A stretch of DNA of 64,000 nucleotides from Adineta steineri (GCA_905250115.1 CAJNOI010000153.1:151603-215602); one strand, 5' to 3'; positions 11,680-24,789 are shown, counted from the first letter of the stretch. Made by a program: numbers and translations. The notes: generated by a model from the letters alone, not told the origin.

Positions 11680-12745
11680 ACGAGTGATGCAAAAGTTTTG
11701 CATTAATTTTGTTACTCCTGTATCTCAGCATAGGCTTACTGTAGAGCATCAATTTTTTTTTGAAAGATAGCTAATGATCTCTTGTACAAACTTTGTTTGA
11801 AAAGCGTATCGATTGTATATGGTAAGGTTCTTTTACACTTATAACAATTTTAATGACACAAAGGCCTCTCTGTAACTTTCAAAAACACGTTTTTTTCTTA
11901 TTCTTTTCTCTAACAAGACAGAATATTACATCCAAATATATGAGCAGATAGTCAACTAAAAAATCTATCGATTGCACCTTTTTAGAAAAATTTAACTTCA
12001 TTCGCTTAAATATAATAAATTAAACTATTTTCAGAAGTCAAAAATTGTCGAAATGATGAATTTTACGATTACAATTGTTTTTCATCTCGAGCAATTATTA
12101 TAGTTTGATCCGCTGATGTTTCCAGAAAAATCTTTTCATATGGTTTAACAGAGAATTGTCCGAGCTTTCTAACACACATCGAGAGATTTGAAAAATATTT
12201 TTCTTATAATATACAAATCGAAAAGTTCTTTCTATACCTAGGGATGTACCGAACCCGCGCCCTGACCGAGACTCTCGGGCTCGGACTCGGTCAGAGCTCG
12301 AGTGTGAGGATACTATCCTTTTTACTCTCACTCACACTTTCACCCACAACCTCGCCCACACTGACCCATACCCGCACCCATCTTCACACCCGAGTTCTGA
12401 TCGAGCTAGGTGTGAGTGTGGGTGTAAGTATGGGTGATGGTATAGAAAATGAGAACACAACACCCACCGCTATAAATCCATATAACCAGATTTCTTGTCC
12501 TGTACTTAAATATCCCTTAAGATCAGTCGAGACTTCATGTACGTTTTCATGTTGCGGATATGTTTCTTAGACAGTCACAGTAATTAGTTCGTAGCGTAAA
12601 ACCGATGTGTTCAATGGAGACATTTTGTGAATTAATTTTATGCAGAAGATCGTTAAATAGCTTTCAAAAAAATTGATTCTCAGCAGTAATCCTACACTGG
12701 TATACAGGAGTAACAAAATTAATGCAAACCTTTTGCACCACCTGT
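11680..12745. mobile_element. Tc1/mariner-like non-autonomous element
   Basis: Terminal inverted repeats run for about 90 bp with good identity, starting AC(G/A)(A/G)GTG(A/G)TGCAAAAG and continuing through TTTGCATTAATTTTGTTACT. The element is flanked by TA on each side (11678-11679 and 12746-12747). The kelch paralog (about 3865-3890) shows the empty site, with one TA before TTGTTTATTATAG. No transposase frame is present. The interior carries a GC-rich element and telomere-like repeats. Confidence 0.75.
12240..12440. repeat. GC-rich palindrome plus telomere-like repeat
   Basis: GATGTACCGAACCCGCGCCC and an internal CCGAG/CTCGG palindrome are followed by CTCACTCACAC-type and then GTGTGAGTGTGGGTGT-type repeats. 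A near copy (ATGTACCGAGCCCGAGCC) sits beside the assembly gap at 29935. Confidence 0.5.
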
Positions 12746-12779
12746 TATTGTTTATTATAGAAAAAAATGTTGTGAAAAA

Positions 12780-15700
12780 ATGGGATTCCTATGGATCATT
12801 ATTTGTATTATCGTTGTTATTTTGATGGTAACTATTCCAATCATGATCAGTAAAAAAGAAACAGCAGACATAACAAAAGTATCAACTGTTAGAAAAAAAA
12901 CAACAAATATAATAAAACCATCAACTGTGACAACAACAACAGTGACCAACCCGACGACAAAAGGTATAATATTCACAAAGTAAAATAAGGTGGTCACCTT
13001 TTCGTTTTTTAGTAAATTATTAACACATTTTCATGATGTGTTAAGTGTTGATTTTATTTTTGAACATTTTATAAGAATATTCATACAGATTAGAATTCTA
13101 CTGTTTAATTTTGGATAGAGATAAATTCGAGACTATATTTCACAAAGAGAAATATCGATAGTTTTCATGAAATTCAAAGTTCAATTTTTTGACGAGGAAT
13201 TTTTGAAGAACTACTTCAAGCAGAGAAGATTTACTTATTTTTCTTTAAAATAATATTTTATGTTTGTATGAGTGAGTTTCTATTGTCATTCCTTACCTAT
13301 AAAGCTGAGAGATAAGAATACATATTTACTAAAGTTTTTCATACATTTCGTAGAATAGAATTCACAAATGGTGACTATTTTAGAAATGAAGAAGGAAATT
13401 AAGATCCTTCTAATAGGATCTTCGCTTATAATATAGTATTCATAAAATTCAGATACAAAACTAATTGAGAAACAACTGAAGAAAATATCGCAGAATACAC
13501 AGTGGTGTCAGTATAAGTGTGAGAATTTGTCTTTTCTTGACTCTTGCGATTAGTCATCTATCGATATGCATCATCAATTCAAAGAACAAACTCTGATTCG
13601 CTTGTCCAAGAGGAAAAGAAACAGATATTTTTATTCAGTTTTCTTTTATTATTTGAAATACTAAAAATTAAAGTTTAATCATCTTTTATCCTTAACTAAG
13701 TCCAATGATAAATTGTTTTTTTGTTGATTGTATTTACAAAAAACTGCAAAGATCTTCGATCGAATCATTTATTCGAATTTATGCCAGAAATGACTTACAA
13801 AGTAATTCAAAACTTTCATACAATGTATATATGATATGTGAGAACAAATACCTTTATCGACCCATCCTCTCCCTTCCGTTTTTTTTATGATCAAGACCGA
13901 CTAATTAGCTGCTGGGGAGTCCATTAAATGTATGCCTAAAAGTACCAGACCAATAGTTTACGAGATATATGAAGACTTAAACTTAAGTTTGACACTACAT
14001 AAAAGGTTTATTTTTTGAAATAAAATATAATGAAAGTAAAAAACGGATGTGGATGTGGGTGTAAGTTAAGAGAAGAGATACCCACACCCTCAAATGCAGA
14101 GAATTATTCGATGAAATAAAATTGACATTGGCGTGTTTCAAAAAGAATTGGATCGATATTGTATATTAATTTACAGCGCATTGTCCAAGATCTTATGCAA
14201 TGAATAGGAAATAATAAGAAAATATAAGGTGTAGGTGTGGGTGAGTGTGGGTGCGAGTAGTGCATTGTAATTCCACATCTACACCCACACCCTAAGTTGC
14301 TGGCGAGAATGTCGTCTTAAATGATAATGAAATATTTCAAGAACAGTAGGAGTATAAAAATGTTATATGAGTTAATTTCTGTAATACTGCAAATGTTTCA
14401 TTATTAAACTTATAAAAAATGTAAAATAAGTTATCAAAGTTATTATAGTAGACATGTAGTTAACCCTCGTACTATCAAGCCTTTCTTTATCACTGTATAT
14501 TTCCTCAACAGAACGGACAAAAATGACCCTCATGGTAACACTAGGGTTAAAGTAAAGGTCATAGCATTGCAATTATAATGTAAGGTATCTAAACATTTCC
14601 GATGTTATTATAATGCACTAATAGTTACCGTCGATAGATTGTTAGAGAAGAAGAAGAAGAAGAGAAGGACGAAAGCAATTAGGAATAAAGCCTTATACAA
14701 TCATTTAGTCTCTTTCTAAACTCATTTTTGTAATATAGAATCACCTACCACATCAACATCAACAACAACATCAACAACGTCAGGTTAGTAATATGCTGGA
14801 TGATTTCTAATAGCCTAAACCATGAGTATCGCAAATGACCAAATCTAAAAGTTTTGATTTTAGCTGTCCAGTGTTTCTCATTTAGATTTAGAACATCAGA
14901 GAACTTTGTATGAGGGCTAGAAACAAGATCAAAATTTGATGACTTAATTTCATTTACAAATAGTCAGATATTGGATATGTCAATCAATTTTGACGGTATC
15001 ATGCAAATATGTTGTCGATAAAAAGATTCTCACATGGTAGAACTCAGTGATCACTTCAGGAACTTCTCATTACATTGGAAAAGGTTGATAATGATAGATA
15101 CTATGACTAAATAAAGTCAGACAATATCATTGCTTGTAAATATAGCATAGAAGGTAATTGGAAATATCCACCCAAATGAAAGAGATGCACCTCTATCTGA
15201 CCCCAATGTTATGAGTACTATCATGCATCAACCAGATTATGTAAGAAATGTAATATTTATTGAGTCATTTTGAAGACTTATATCCAGAGTTATTTGTAGC
15301 TATCACTATTTCTCGTAGTACACTGTCAGTTGAGAACAGAAGTGAATCCAAGAAAAGTTCTCTTTTATAACTGAAACAGTAGGTTTTAATCTATATTTAT
15401 TCATGATATGATCAAATTTAATCTGATTTATCGGTATGATTATACACGTAGAAGCACCAGTTGATATGAACACCTAATCTCATGTTTCAGGTAGCATTTA
15501 TATAGAATCGACCTGTTCAAAAGAAATTGTAGTTGAATAAAATACTAACTTAACACTCAACAAACACATCTTTCATAAACATCGATTTTTTCATGAGAAT
15601 AATGTAAGCATTATATTCTCTCATGTACAGTCACATTTATTCCAGTGGCGAAGCTAGGGTTTTGAACTAGGAGAGGGGTGAGGGTTCAGCAGCCGAAACC

Positions 15701-18700
15701 GTTTTGGTCCATCTTAGGAAGTATAATTTTTTAACGCAACCAGTGCAGATTTTCTTTTTCACATTTTCATACTTGGCTGGATAGAGCTCGTCGAGCTGAG
15801 TAAGAATATATCAGTTTCTATATTTTTTCCAAAGTGCTGAAAGACTCATTTTCTTGAAACAAAAGATTAAAAAAACTCATCTTTTAATGTTTTTTTTCAA
15901 TTTTAGAAAGCTTTTATATTTATTCAGACTATGAAAATAATATATTTAGATTTGTCGTGAAAAACTACATCGATCTGATTTTTTTTTTTGATATTCCTTA
16001 GTGAAAATATGCTTGTAAAATGAAGAGATTCAAAAGTAAAAAAAACATTAAAAGATTAGTTTTTTCTAATATTTTTTTCGAGAAAATGGATCTTTCAGAA
16101 CTTTGGAAAAAAATGTAAAAACTGATATATTCTTACTCAGCTCGACGAGCTCTATCCCCCAGTGAAAAATTTCGGTCAAAAAATCATGATTATTTCGGAT
16201 TATGAGCTACCTAATCGGATTATTTCTAGAAAAAGTCCCTTTTTTCAGAAGAATCAGATTATAATTGATTATTTTTCATAATCGATTAGAAAAAAATCAT
16301 TTTTTGCTGATTTTAGTTGAGTTTTTGACACTAAATTCGGTGAAATTCATAAAATTGATTATAATCAACTCAATCGATTGAAATTTCAATCAAATCTAAT
16401 CTAGTTTCGTGATTGTCAATCGATTATAATTGATTACCTTGCAGTAAACCGGATGAAAATCTTATAATCAGTTAAAAATCAAAAAATTGGTTAAAATTCT
16501 AATCAAATATAATTCGATTTTGGATTATCATCAAGTATAACTGATTATTTTCTATTTAATCAAACTAAAATCTCATAATCAAATGAAATCCTAGAAATTG
16601 ATTAACATCTCAATTAAATTAAATTCGATTACATGATTATAATCAATTGTAACTGATTATTTTGTAGTACATCAGATTGAAATCTCTTAATCGATTAAAA
16701 TTTAAGAAATTGATTAAAATCTCAATTAAAATAAATCTGGTTACATAATTATAATCCATTGTAATTAATTATTTTTTAGTGCATGAGATTGAAATTTCAT
16801 AATCAATTAAAATTTTAGAAATCCACTAAAATCTCAATTAAATTATATCCGATTTTACAATTTCAATCAATTACAGTTGGTTATTTTGTACCAAACCGGG
16901 TTGAAATCTCAAAATCGATTAAAGTTTAAGAAACTAATTAAAATCTCAATTAGAATAAATTTGATTATACAATTTTGATCAGTTATAGTTAATCATTTGG
17001 TCGTAAAATCAGATTTAAATCTCATAATCGATTAAAATTCGAGAAATTGATTAAAATCGCAGTTAAATTGAATTCGATTACATGATTTTAATCAGTTGTA
17101 ACTGATTGTTTTGTAGTACATTAGATTGAAATCTCATAATCAATTAAAATTTAAGAAGTTGATTTAAATCTCAATTAAATTATATCTGATTTCACAATTT
17201 CAATCAATTATGATTGATCATTTTGTACTAAATCGGATTGAAATCTCAAAAACGATTAAAATAGAAGAAAATGATTAGAATCTGAACTAAGTTAAATTTA
17301 TTTTCGAGATTATCGCTTGATTGTTAACTAATGAAAAAGAGTAGAAAATTCTGGATAATCAGTTGATTGGTTTTAAGTACTTTGCTTATATAATACTATA
17401 ATTTGCGAATACCTTCTATATCCACACTGACTGAAAAAATAACGACACTCTTCGCTATGTGATATTCATATGGTTTAGAGGAATATTCTATATTATTATA
17501 TCTTTATACAGGATCATTCGAGAACATTATCGTTTTCTATAGTTCAGTACGTAGTATATGATTAAAATTCATCTTTTCATTTAGTTTAGGTCACTTGACC
17601 AAATAGGTGAATATTATACACTCATAAATTCTCTTTCTTGTAGACAATAGTCTAGCAGAAATAAGCTGTTCGCTTGATTGCTTATATGTCCGCACTTCAC
17701 TCATTGGTCGAATAATGATGTCAAAACAAAAGGGATCCTTTCTGGTAAAACTTGACCAAAGGTGATCGGGGTCCAGAAACTCGAATCTGGAGTTAGTTTT
17801 TTAAACTTTTTTAAAGAATATTCTTTTACGCAAAAGACCATTTTTTTACAAAAACATATTTCTTCTAAGGATTGACTGGAGGGTAATCAGAATCGAGGAA
17901 CTCGAAGCTTGTGTCAGTTTCTGAAATTGCTTGAAAACATAGTTTTCTGGTAGCGAAACCACATCGTGTTTGCGAGAAAGACCTGTGCCACTCTCCAGAC
18001 AAGCGTTACTCGTCTTTATATGGGATCATATAACAATAAGATACATATCTATAGTCAGGTTCATAGTAATCAATTAAAATTGATTTTTTCCTCGAGTTTA
18101 GCTTAGGTAAATAGATAGGTGGATATCTTATATTCATATATTTTTGTATAGGATCTTTAGAAGATCACATATATTTCTATAGTCAGATTCCCAGTAATCA
18201 ATTAAAATTAATTTCTCCATTGACTTTTACTTATTTTAATAGATAGGTGACTATCCTGTATTTATATATTTTAGTATAGAGTCACTTGAAACTAACATAT
18301 ATTTTTATAGATAGGTTCGTAATAACTAATTAAAATCGATTTTTTCATTGAGTTTAAGCCATTTGCATAGGTAAGTTACTATTCTATATTTATATATTTT
18401 AGTATAGGGTCATTCAAGAATAACATATATTCCTATAGTCAGGTTCATAATAATTAATCAAAATCAATTTTTTCATTGACTTTAAGTTAGTTCCGTACGT
18501 AAGTGAATATTCTATATTCATATATTTTTTGTATAGAAGCACTCGACTATAACATATATTTCTATAGTAAGGTTCCTAACAATCAATTAAAATTGATTTT
18601 TTCATTGAGTTTAAGCTATTTTCATAGGTAAGTGAATATTCTATATTCATATATTTTGGTAGAGACTGACCCATTTTTAACTTATATTTCTATCGTGAGG

Positions 18701-21700
18701 TTCCGAAAAAATATTTAAAATCGATTTTTTCTTTCACTTTAACTTATTTTGAGGGGTACGTGAATATTCTATTTTTATATATTTCAGTATAGAATGACCC
18801 ATTTGTCACTTATATTTCTATCGTGAGGTTCCAAAAAATAATTAAAATCCATTTTTTCTTTCACTTTGAGGTATTTTGAGGGGTAAGTGAATATTCTATT
18901 TTCATACATTTTAGCATAGAATGACTCAACCGCAAGGTATATTTTTATAGTCAGGTTTCTAATAATTAATCAAAATCGATTTTTTCCTTGAGTTTAAGTT
19001 ATTTGAATAGATAAGTGAATATCCCATATTCATATATTTTTTGTACAGGATCCTTTGAGGGTCACATATATTTCCATAGTTCGGTTCCCAGTTATCAATT
19101 TAAATTGATTTTTTCATTATCTGTAACTTATTTTAATAGGTAAGTAACTACTCTATATTATATATTTTATTATAAGGTAACTTGAGAATAATATATGTTT
19201 CTATAGACAGGTTCCTAATAATTAATTAAAATTGATTTTTCCATTCAGTTTAAGTTATTTCAATGAGTAAGTGACTATTCTATAATTATATATTTTACTA
19301 TAGGGTCATTTGAGACTAACATATATTTCTATAGTGACGTTCATAAAAATTGATCAAATTTGATCTTTTTCAATGACTTTAAGTTATTTCCAAGGGTAAG
19401 TGAATATCCAATTTTCATGTATTTTAGTGTAGAAGGACTCGACTCTAAGTTACATTTTTACAGTGAAGTTGAGAATAGTTAATTTAAACTAATGTTTGTC
19501 TTGAGTTGAACTTAGTTGAGTGGATAGATGAATACGCTATATTTATATATTATAATATAGGATGCTTTGAGAATAACATATATTTCTATAGTCAGGGCCA
19601 TGATAATTAATTCAACTAGATTTGATATTCATCTCGAAACTCTCCTTCGTATAGAGAGTAATCCGTATCCAGATTCTCTTGCTCAAACAGGACATTGAGA
19701 TTAGGTATATGTTATCGTCACTTAACATATTTCGCAATACTTCTACAGTAGCTAAGATTATATGTAACGACTCCATTGAGTTTTTCCATACATTAAAAGT
19801 TGCTATAAGACTTTTCCACGTATGCCTTGTGAAAGATAAGGTAACTAATATAAATAACTCGAAATTTTATTAAATACAAATGTTTCATTGTGAAGATATA
19901 ATACACTTACAAACGTAAACCTAAAGTTTTTCAACAATGAAACATTTGTATTTAATAAAATTTCGAGTTATTTATATTAGTTACCTTATCTTTCACAAGG
20001 CATACGTGGAAAAGTCTAATAGCAACTGTTAGTGTATGGAAAAAGTCAATGGGCTCATTATATATAATCTTAGCTACTGTAGAAGCATTGCGAGATATGT
20101 TAAGTGACGATAGCCTATACCTAATCTCAATGTCCTGTTTGAGCAAGAGAATCTGGGTACAGATTGCTCTCTATACGAAGGAGAGTTTCGAGATGAATAT
20201 CAAATCAGTTTTTAATCAAATTATTTGGATGAACTGAGAATCAAAATTTTGATTAAAACTAAGCGAAAATTAGATTTTTCTGTTGATTGAAATAAATTAG
20301 AAATCAGTTTTAATCAGGATTTTCAATCGGATTTTTCTGCAACAAAATCGAAATTATAATTAGTTACAATTGGATTTTTACCGAATTTTAATCGAATTAA
20401 AATTGGTTATAATTTGATTACAATCGATTATAATTCGATTTTAATCATGAAATAATCGGATTTTAACCGATTTTAATTTGGATTTTGGTGCAGAAAAATC
20501 TGATTTGTGATTATGATTATTGCCATACGATTTTGGAATTTTAATCAATTTTAATCGAGTAAATTTTTCACTGGGCCAGCCATGTGTGAAAAAGCGAAAA
20601 AACCTTTGCTTTAATTTTGTGTTGTTTGCACCTTAAGTTATCGGATGAGTGAAATATGAAACTGAGAAATCTCTAGAATCTAGCTGAAGCTTATATTAAA
20701 TGAGTTTTTATTTGTTTAAAAAGTACATATGATTTTCACACAGTAAGGTATATGTCATAGAGTATTTCATTACAAAGAATAATAAGATTTTGTATCACAA
20801 AACTATATTTTTTCAAAATCTTGCTAGAAAGGGAGGTGGCTGAGTGCCCTCCTCCCCCTCTCACCGGCTTCGCCACTGATTTCATTTACAATTCAACTTC
20901 AACAAAAAAACAAACTCAAAGTTTCAGTGAAAAATAATCTTTTCTTTTTGTTCTTCGATAAAAACAAAATTTTCTTCTTCTTTTCATCAAAATCTTTTGT
21001 TTTCATTCTTTTCTAGAACCGAAACTCAACAAATGGAAACGAAATGGCATCACTGTGGCTGGTGGAAATGGACAAGGACATGAATTAAATCAATTGATAA
21101 ACCCTCAAGGAATCTCTATTGACAAAGAGAAAAATATTTTCGTTGCTGATTCGACAAATCATCGTATTGTTGAATGGAAATATAATGCAAAAGAAGGACA
21201 AATCATTGCAGGTGGAAATGGCGAAGGAAATCGAATGGATCAGTTGGATGAACCAACAGATGTGATTGTTGATCAACAAGATCATTCGATTATCATTGCT
21301 GATTATGGGAACATACGAGTGATTCAATGGTTGAATCAAAATCAACAAATTCTCATTCACTATATTTACTGTTATGGCTTGGCAATGGATAAATATGGAT
21401 TTCTTTATGTTTCTGATCATTTGGAGAATGAAGTGAGACGATGGAAAATGGGAGAATATAACAACGAAGGAGTTGTAGTGGCAGGTGGAAGTGGAAAAGG
21501 AGATCAACTCAATCAACTTGATCGCCCTACTTTTATCTTTGTTGATGAAGATCAATCTGTTTATGTATCAGATTGTCACAATCATCGTGTGATGAAATGG
21601 AGAAAAGATGCAAAAGAAGGAACAATTGTGGCTGGAGGAAATGGTGAAGGTAGAAATCTTAATCAGTTGTATTATCCTGAAGGAGTAACTGTCGATGATT

Positions 21701-21915
21701 TGGGTAAAATCTATGTGGCAGATTGTTGGAATCATCGGGGAATGCGTTGGTATGAAGGAAAAGAAGAAGGTGAAATTGTTGTTGGTGGAAATGGTCAAGG
21801 AAGTCAATCAAATCAATTGAATCATCCCATGGGTTTATCTTTTGATGAAGAAAGAAATCTTTATGTTGCTGATCGTTACAATCATCGAATCCAAAAATTT
21901 GAAATAATATTGTGA
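12780..21915 (+). CDS. Membrane-anchored NHL-repeat protein, 5' end disrupted
   Basis: Proposed CDS join(12780..12963, 14739..14783, 21017..21915), all phases agree. The first exon gives a membrane helix directly after the Met (MGFLWIIICIIVVILM), then a Thr-rich stalk. A 45-nt exon adds more Thr/Ser. The last exon encodes about six NHL repeats of 45-50 residues, each with a V.GGNG.G....QL..P.G core and a VAD..NHR.. strand; such repeats fold as a beta-propeller. The original start lay in exons at 11490 and 11577 but a transposon now separates them; the Met at 12780 is the first usable start and leaves a signal-anchor. The second intron is 6.2 kb, mostly a nest of repeats (15643-20878). The long open NHL exon suggests the gene still works or died recently. 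Function is unknown; a surface binding role is inferred from architecture. Confidence 0.6.
14045..14092. repeat. Telomere-like hairpin element
   Basis: GATGTGGATGTGGGTGTAAG pairs with ATACCCACACCCTCAAATGC. Confidence 0.5.
14228..14295. repeat. Telomere-like hairpin element
   Basis: AGGTGTAGGTGTGGGTGAG with a second GTGTGGGTG copy pairs with ACATCTACACCCACACCCT. Confidence 0.55.
15779..16157. repeat. Palindromic element nested in the outer transposon
   Basis: The left arm begins GGATAGAGCTCGTCGAGCTG and the right arm is its inverse, ending CAGCTCGACGAGCTCTATCC. The arms run about 150 bp each with good pairing around an A/T-rich middle. Confidence 0.7.
16330..17330. repeat. Tandem array, about 112-bp unit, 8-9 copies
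   Basis: The phrase GATTGAAATCTCATAATCGA recurs, in degenerate form, near 16452, 16564, 16674, 16786, 16898, 17012, 17126 and 17238, that is every 110-114 bp. Confidence 0.75.
17470..19615. repeat. Tandem array, about 128-bp unit, interrupted
   Basis: The phrase AATTAAAATTGATTTTTTC recurs near 18077, 18205, 18333, 18460, 18590, 18718, 18845, 18971, 19100, 19228 and 19355. A first copy at about 17470-17640 is separated by an insert (about 17640-18010) that carries two copies of another unit of about 110 bp, also found at 33105-33410. Confidence 0.75.
19621..20204. repeat. Large foldback: 270-bp arms, 44-bp loop
   Basis: The left arm 19621-19890 and the right arm 19935-20204 are near-perfect reverse complements of equal length. 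They share TTTGATATTCATCTCGAAAC at the outer ends and AAATGTTTCATTG at the loop. The open frames in the arms are mirror images and do not look like genes. Confidence 0.85.
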
Positions 21916-23431
21916 ATGAAATTTTAATTTTGAAAAAAGAAACAAAAATATTTGTTGAATAAATAACCAAGAAATAAAAGAAAACAAAAAGTTTTATTAT
22001 TGAGAATCAATGAAAGAAATTAATTAAAATTTGTAGAAAAAGACATATTTTGACAAAACAACGAAGAAAAATCTTTTTGGTTTTTTTTCATGAACCTTGA
22101 ATTTAATTGGTAATTTTCATTAAAAAAGTCAAACAAATAAAATATTTTGTAATTTGAATTGAATTGAAAGAAAAATTCTTTGAAAAGAAGTTTTTGTATT
22201 TTAGAAAATTCTATTTGTATATTTTTATTTGATAGAAACAATTAAATATTGTCTCGGATTGAAGGGGAAAGAAATGTTTTAGAAAACTTTGATAATAAAA
22301 ATTGGATTACAATGTATTTTATTGAATAAAACAAATGTTGAAAAGATTTTTCTTTAATAAATTAACAAATTTTATCATTTTCTAATTTTAGTGGCTCGGT
22401 TTTAAAACATTTGTTAATAAAAACTGAATTAAAAATATGTTTTGTCAAAATGAAATCAATGAAAACAAATTTTATTGGAAATTTTAAAATAAATTAATAA
22501 TGAACATTTTCATCTAGATGAATAGAGAAAAAACGAATTACGCAAGAAAAATGAACAAGAGATTGAAATAAAATAAAACATTGATACTAAAAGTTATGAA
22601 ATGATCCAAAATTTAAATTTGATATTGGATATAAAAGAGATCTGTTTTATTTTTCGAAGAGAAATTGAATTCATTTCAATTTCAAATGAAAAAATGCAAC
22701 ATTTTTGTTTATTTTTGATTTTGAATAAAAAGTTTCTATGAAAAATGATTTAAACTCAATTTTCTTCTTTTACATCAAATAAAACCCAGATTATTGATAA
22801 CTTTCAAATCAATGAAGTTTTTTTGTGATTAGATATTCGTTTCTTTATTTAAATCTAGTAAAATAAAAACAATTTGAGGATGTGAGTATTAGTTTTATTA
22901 CTATTTGATCTATATTGACATTTCAACAGTAGAATTTGTTAAGAAAAATATCTTGTTAGAATAAATAAAGAAATGATCGATTAAATAATTTAAAATATGT
23001 TTATGAATAATAAAAAAAAATATTTTACTATCAGATTCTAATTAGTTGAAGTGAATAAACATTTAAAAAAAATAATAAAACTAATTCCAAAATCTATTTT
23101 GAAATGATTTTGTTAAGACTACATTCAGCTATAAGAAAATGTCTATTGTTTGAAAATATTGTAATATATTCTTTAGATAAATTATTGTTAAATTGAACTA
23201 TTTCTATGACAAAATTAAAAACAAATATTATTTTCTATTTTTATTGAAAAATGATACATTGATAGATGAATGTTATTTATTATTTTCAAGAAATATGAAG
23301 ATTCATAATAATTGAATATCATTGTTTAAACATAAAAAAATATTAAATTGATTAATTAGAGCATTTTTACGTAATAACAAAAATAATTTGTATAATATTG
23401 AAGATAAAAAATCTAAATAATGTTTTATGAA
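21916..23431. other. AT-rich intergenic DNA, no gene seen
   Basis: Very AT-rich sequence downstream of the NHL gene, with several AATAAA words shortly after the stop (for example near 21958). I see no repeat structure or coding signal in it. Confidence 0.5.
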
Positions 23432-23976
23432 TCTCTCTATATATATAAAGATGAATGTTTGTTTGTGCGCTATGCATTCGAAGACCGTACGAACAAATGC
23501 AAGGAAACTTTCCAGAAAGGATGTCTACGCTCAGGGCAAGGTCGATATCTACTTTATTGCGAAAAAAAAATGAATCTTACGCTTGCTACAGGCAATCTAT
23601 AAAACTGACCAATAGGATTGCAGCATTTCAAAAAGTAAAAAAGAAATTGGTAGCGAAGGCTGTCAGTGCACACATCTTTTGTTCGCTATGCATTCAGTCC
23701 CTCTAATAGCTATGATCACCAAACTTTCCACGATGCTTCCTTAGGTCCCAAGGAAGGTCGACGGGGGTTGGCATGGCCATAGGACGGTAGGGAGGCGGTG
23801 TGGGTGAAACTTCACCCAAGTGGTTTTGTGACAGCTGACGTCACCAAACCATCAATCACACTTCTGTATATACAAGGAAAAGTGGAGAGGGGGTCGGATA
23901 CGGAAGGTGCTTGAAATTTAAATATTTTGCAGCGGAGACCGTATGAGAGAAATTTTGCAGCGGGTACCTCCACTAG
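23432..23976 (+). mobile_element. Helitron-like non-autonomous element
   Basis: It starts TCTCTCTATATATATAAAG and ends GGGTACCTCCACTAG. This matches a 5'-TC...CTAG-3' Helitron layout inserted between A and T. The leading TATATATAAAGATGAATGTT phrase followed by TTGT repeats is common in such elements (from memory). The interior is GC-richer than its flanks. No Rep/helicase is present. Confidence 0.45.
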
Positions 23977-24676
23977 TATTACTATAAAATGATTTAACTG
24001 CTTTATTGATTTATTAATCATAATTTCATTGTAAAATGATTAACTATTGATATAGAAACTATTAAATTCTAATTAAAACCATTTAAGATTTAATCCATTG
24101 TGTTGGATTTTATTGATTTATTTCAAAGCTTAGTAAATGAAAATGATTTCATACGACTAATTATATTTATTTTTTTTTAAATTAACAAAGAAAATTCCCT
24201 TATATGTTTATATCGAATAAAAATTAAGAGATAAACTAGTTAGAATTTCAATATTTACATTCTTATCCAATAAATTTCTAAGTAATAAGTTTATCAAGAA
24301 GAAAAAAAGTATTGATTTTATTTAAAAGAATAAAATGAATAAATTCTTTCTTAAATTACATTTGAGAAAAAAAGATTTATTAATTAATTATAGAATTTCC
24401 ATTGGATCAAACAAAATTGTTATAGAAAGTAAATACAATTCTAATTATTCTTTCAATTTAAAAAGTATTCATTCGATATTATACAATATGAATAATATTT
24501 CCATATATAAAATATTAATTAAACAGATTCCTGGAATCTTTTTAAATAAATATAAATTGAAAAATAATTTTAATTAGTTTTTAACAAAATTCAAAATATA
24601 ACAGATAAATTCAATACAGTAAAATCTCTCTAAAATGAACACCAACGAGACTTTCTAAAAAGTGTTCATCGTATAG

Positions 24677-24740
24677 AGATGGGTGTGGGTGTGGGTGTGC
24701 ATGTCTGAATTATTTTTATTCAGTAGCCACACCGACCTAT
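24677..24740. repeat. Telomere-like repeat element
   Basis: GATGGGTGTGGGTGTGGGTG is followed by GTAGCCACACCGACC. The left arm is the cleanest GTGTGGG-type run in the window. It sits between the LRR remnant and an AT-rich stretch (23977-24676) with one open frame of 80 codons at 24335 that I do not trust. Confidence 0.5.
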
Positions 24741-24789
24741 TTCATATCATCAAGTATACCTTTTCACAAGGACACGTACTACATTGAAT

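Larger units (their letters stand above)
16160..20573. mobile_element. AT-rich element with CAGTGAAAAATTT ends
   Basis: The left tip CAGTGAAAAATTT (16160-16172) is inverted at the right tip AAATTTTTCACTG (20561-20573). Diverged AATCGATTAAAA-type DNA lies inside both tips. The body holds a 112-bp array, a 128-bp array and a 270-bp foldback. No coding sequence or clear target duplication is seen. Confidence 0.5.
15643..20878. mobile_element. Outer hAT-like element, about 5.2 kb, with nested insertions
   Basis: It starts CAGTGGCGAAGC and ends with the exact complement GCTTCGCCACTG. Just inside, a G-rich stretch and a TTTTTCACA..TGGCTGG stretch also recur inverted on both sides (about 15750-15780 and 20575-20605). 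The 8 bp outside are similar but not identical (ATTTATTC and ATTTCATT), so a target duplication is not proven. No transposase is found. Most of the length is two further repeats inserted in it. Confidence 0.6.

Noticed and set aside
12098-12570. Two overlapping open frames in the mariner-like element
   Set aside because: They run through CCGAG palindromes and CACACTCACCC repeats; no transposase DDE/D motif is seen.
19679-20237. Open frames of 60-64 codons in the foldback
   Set aside because: They are mirror copies in the two arms, so they share one origin and show no protein motif.
15635-20886. 8-bp target duplication for the outer hAT-like element
   Set aside because: ATTTATTC and ATTTCATT agree at only five positions; not claimed.
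23420-23706. Two plus-strand frames near 23.5 kb
   Set aside because: They lie inside the Helitron-like element, overlap each other and show no domain.
24335-24577. Open frame of 80 codons (MNKFFLKLHLRKKDLL...)
   Set aside because: The composition is that of AT-rich random sequence (Ile, Asn, Lys, Leu), no motif was recognised and no paralog lies in the window.
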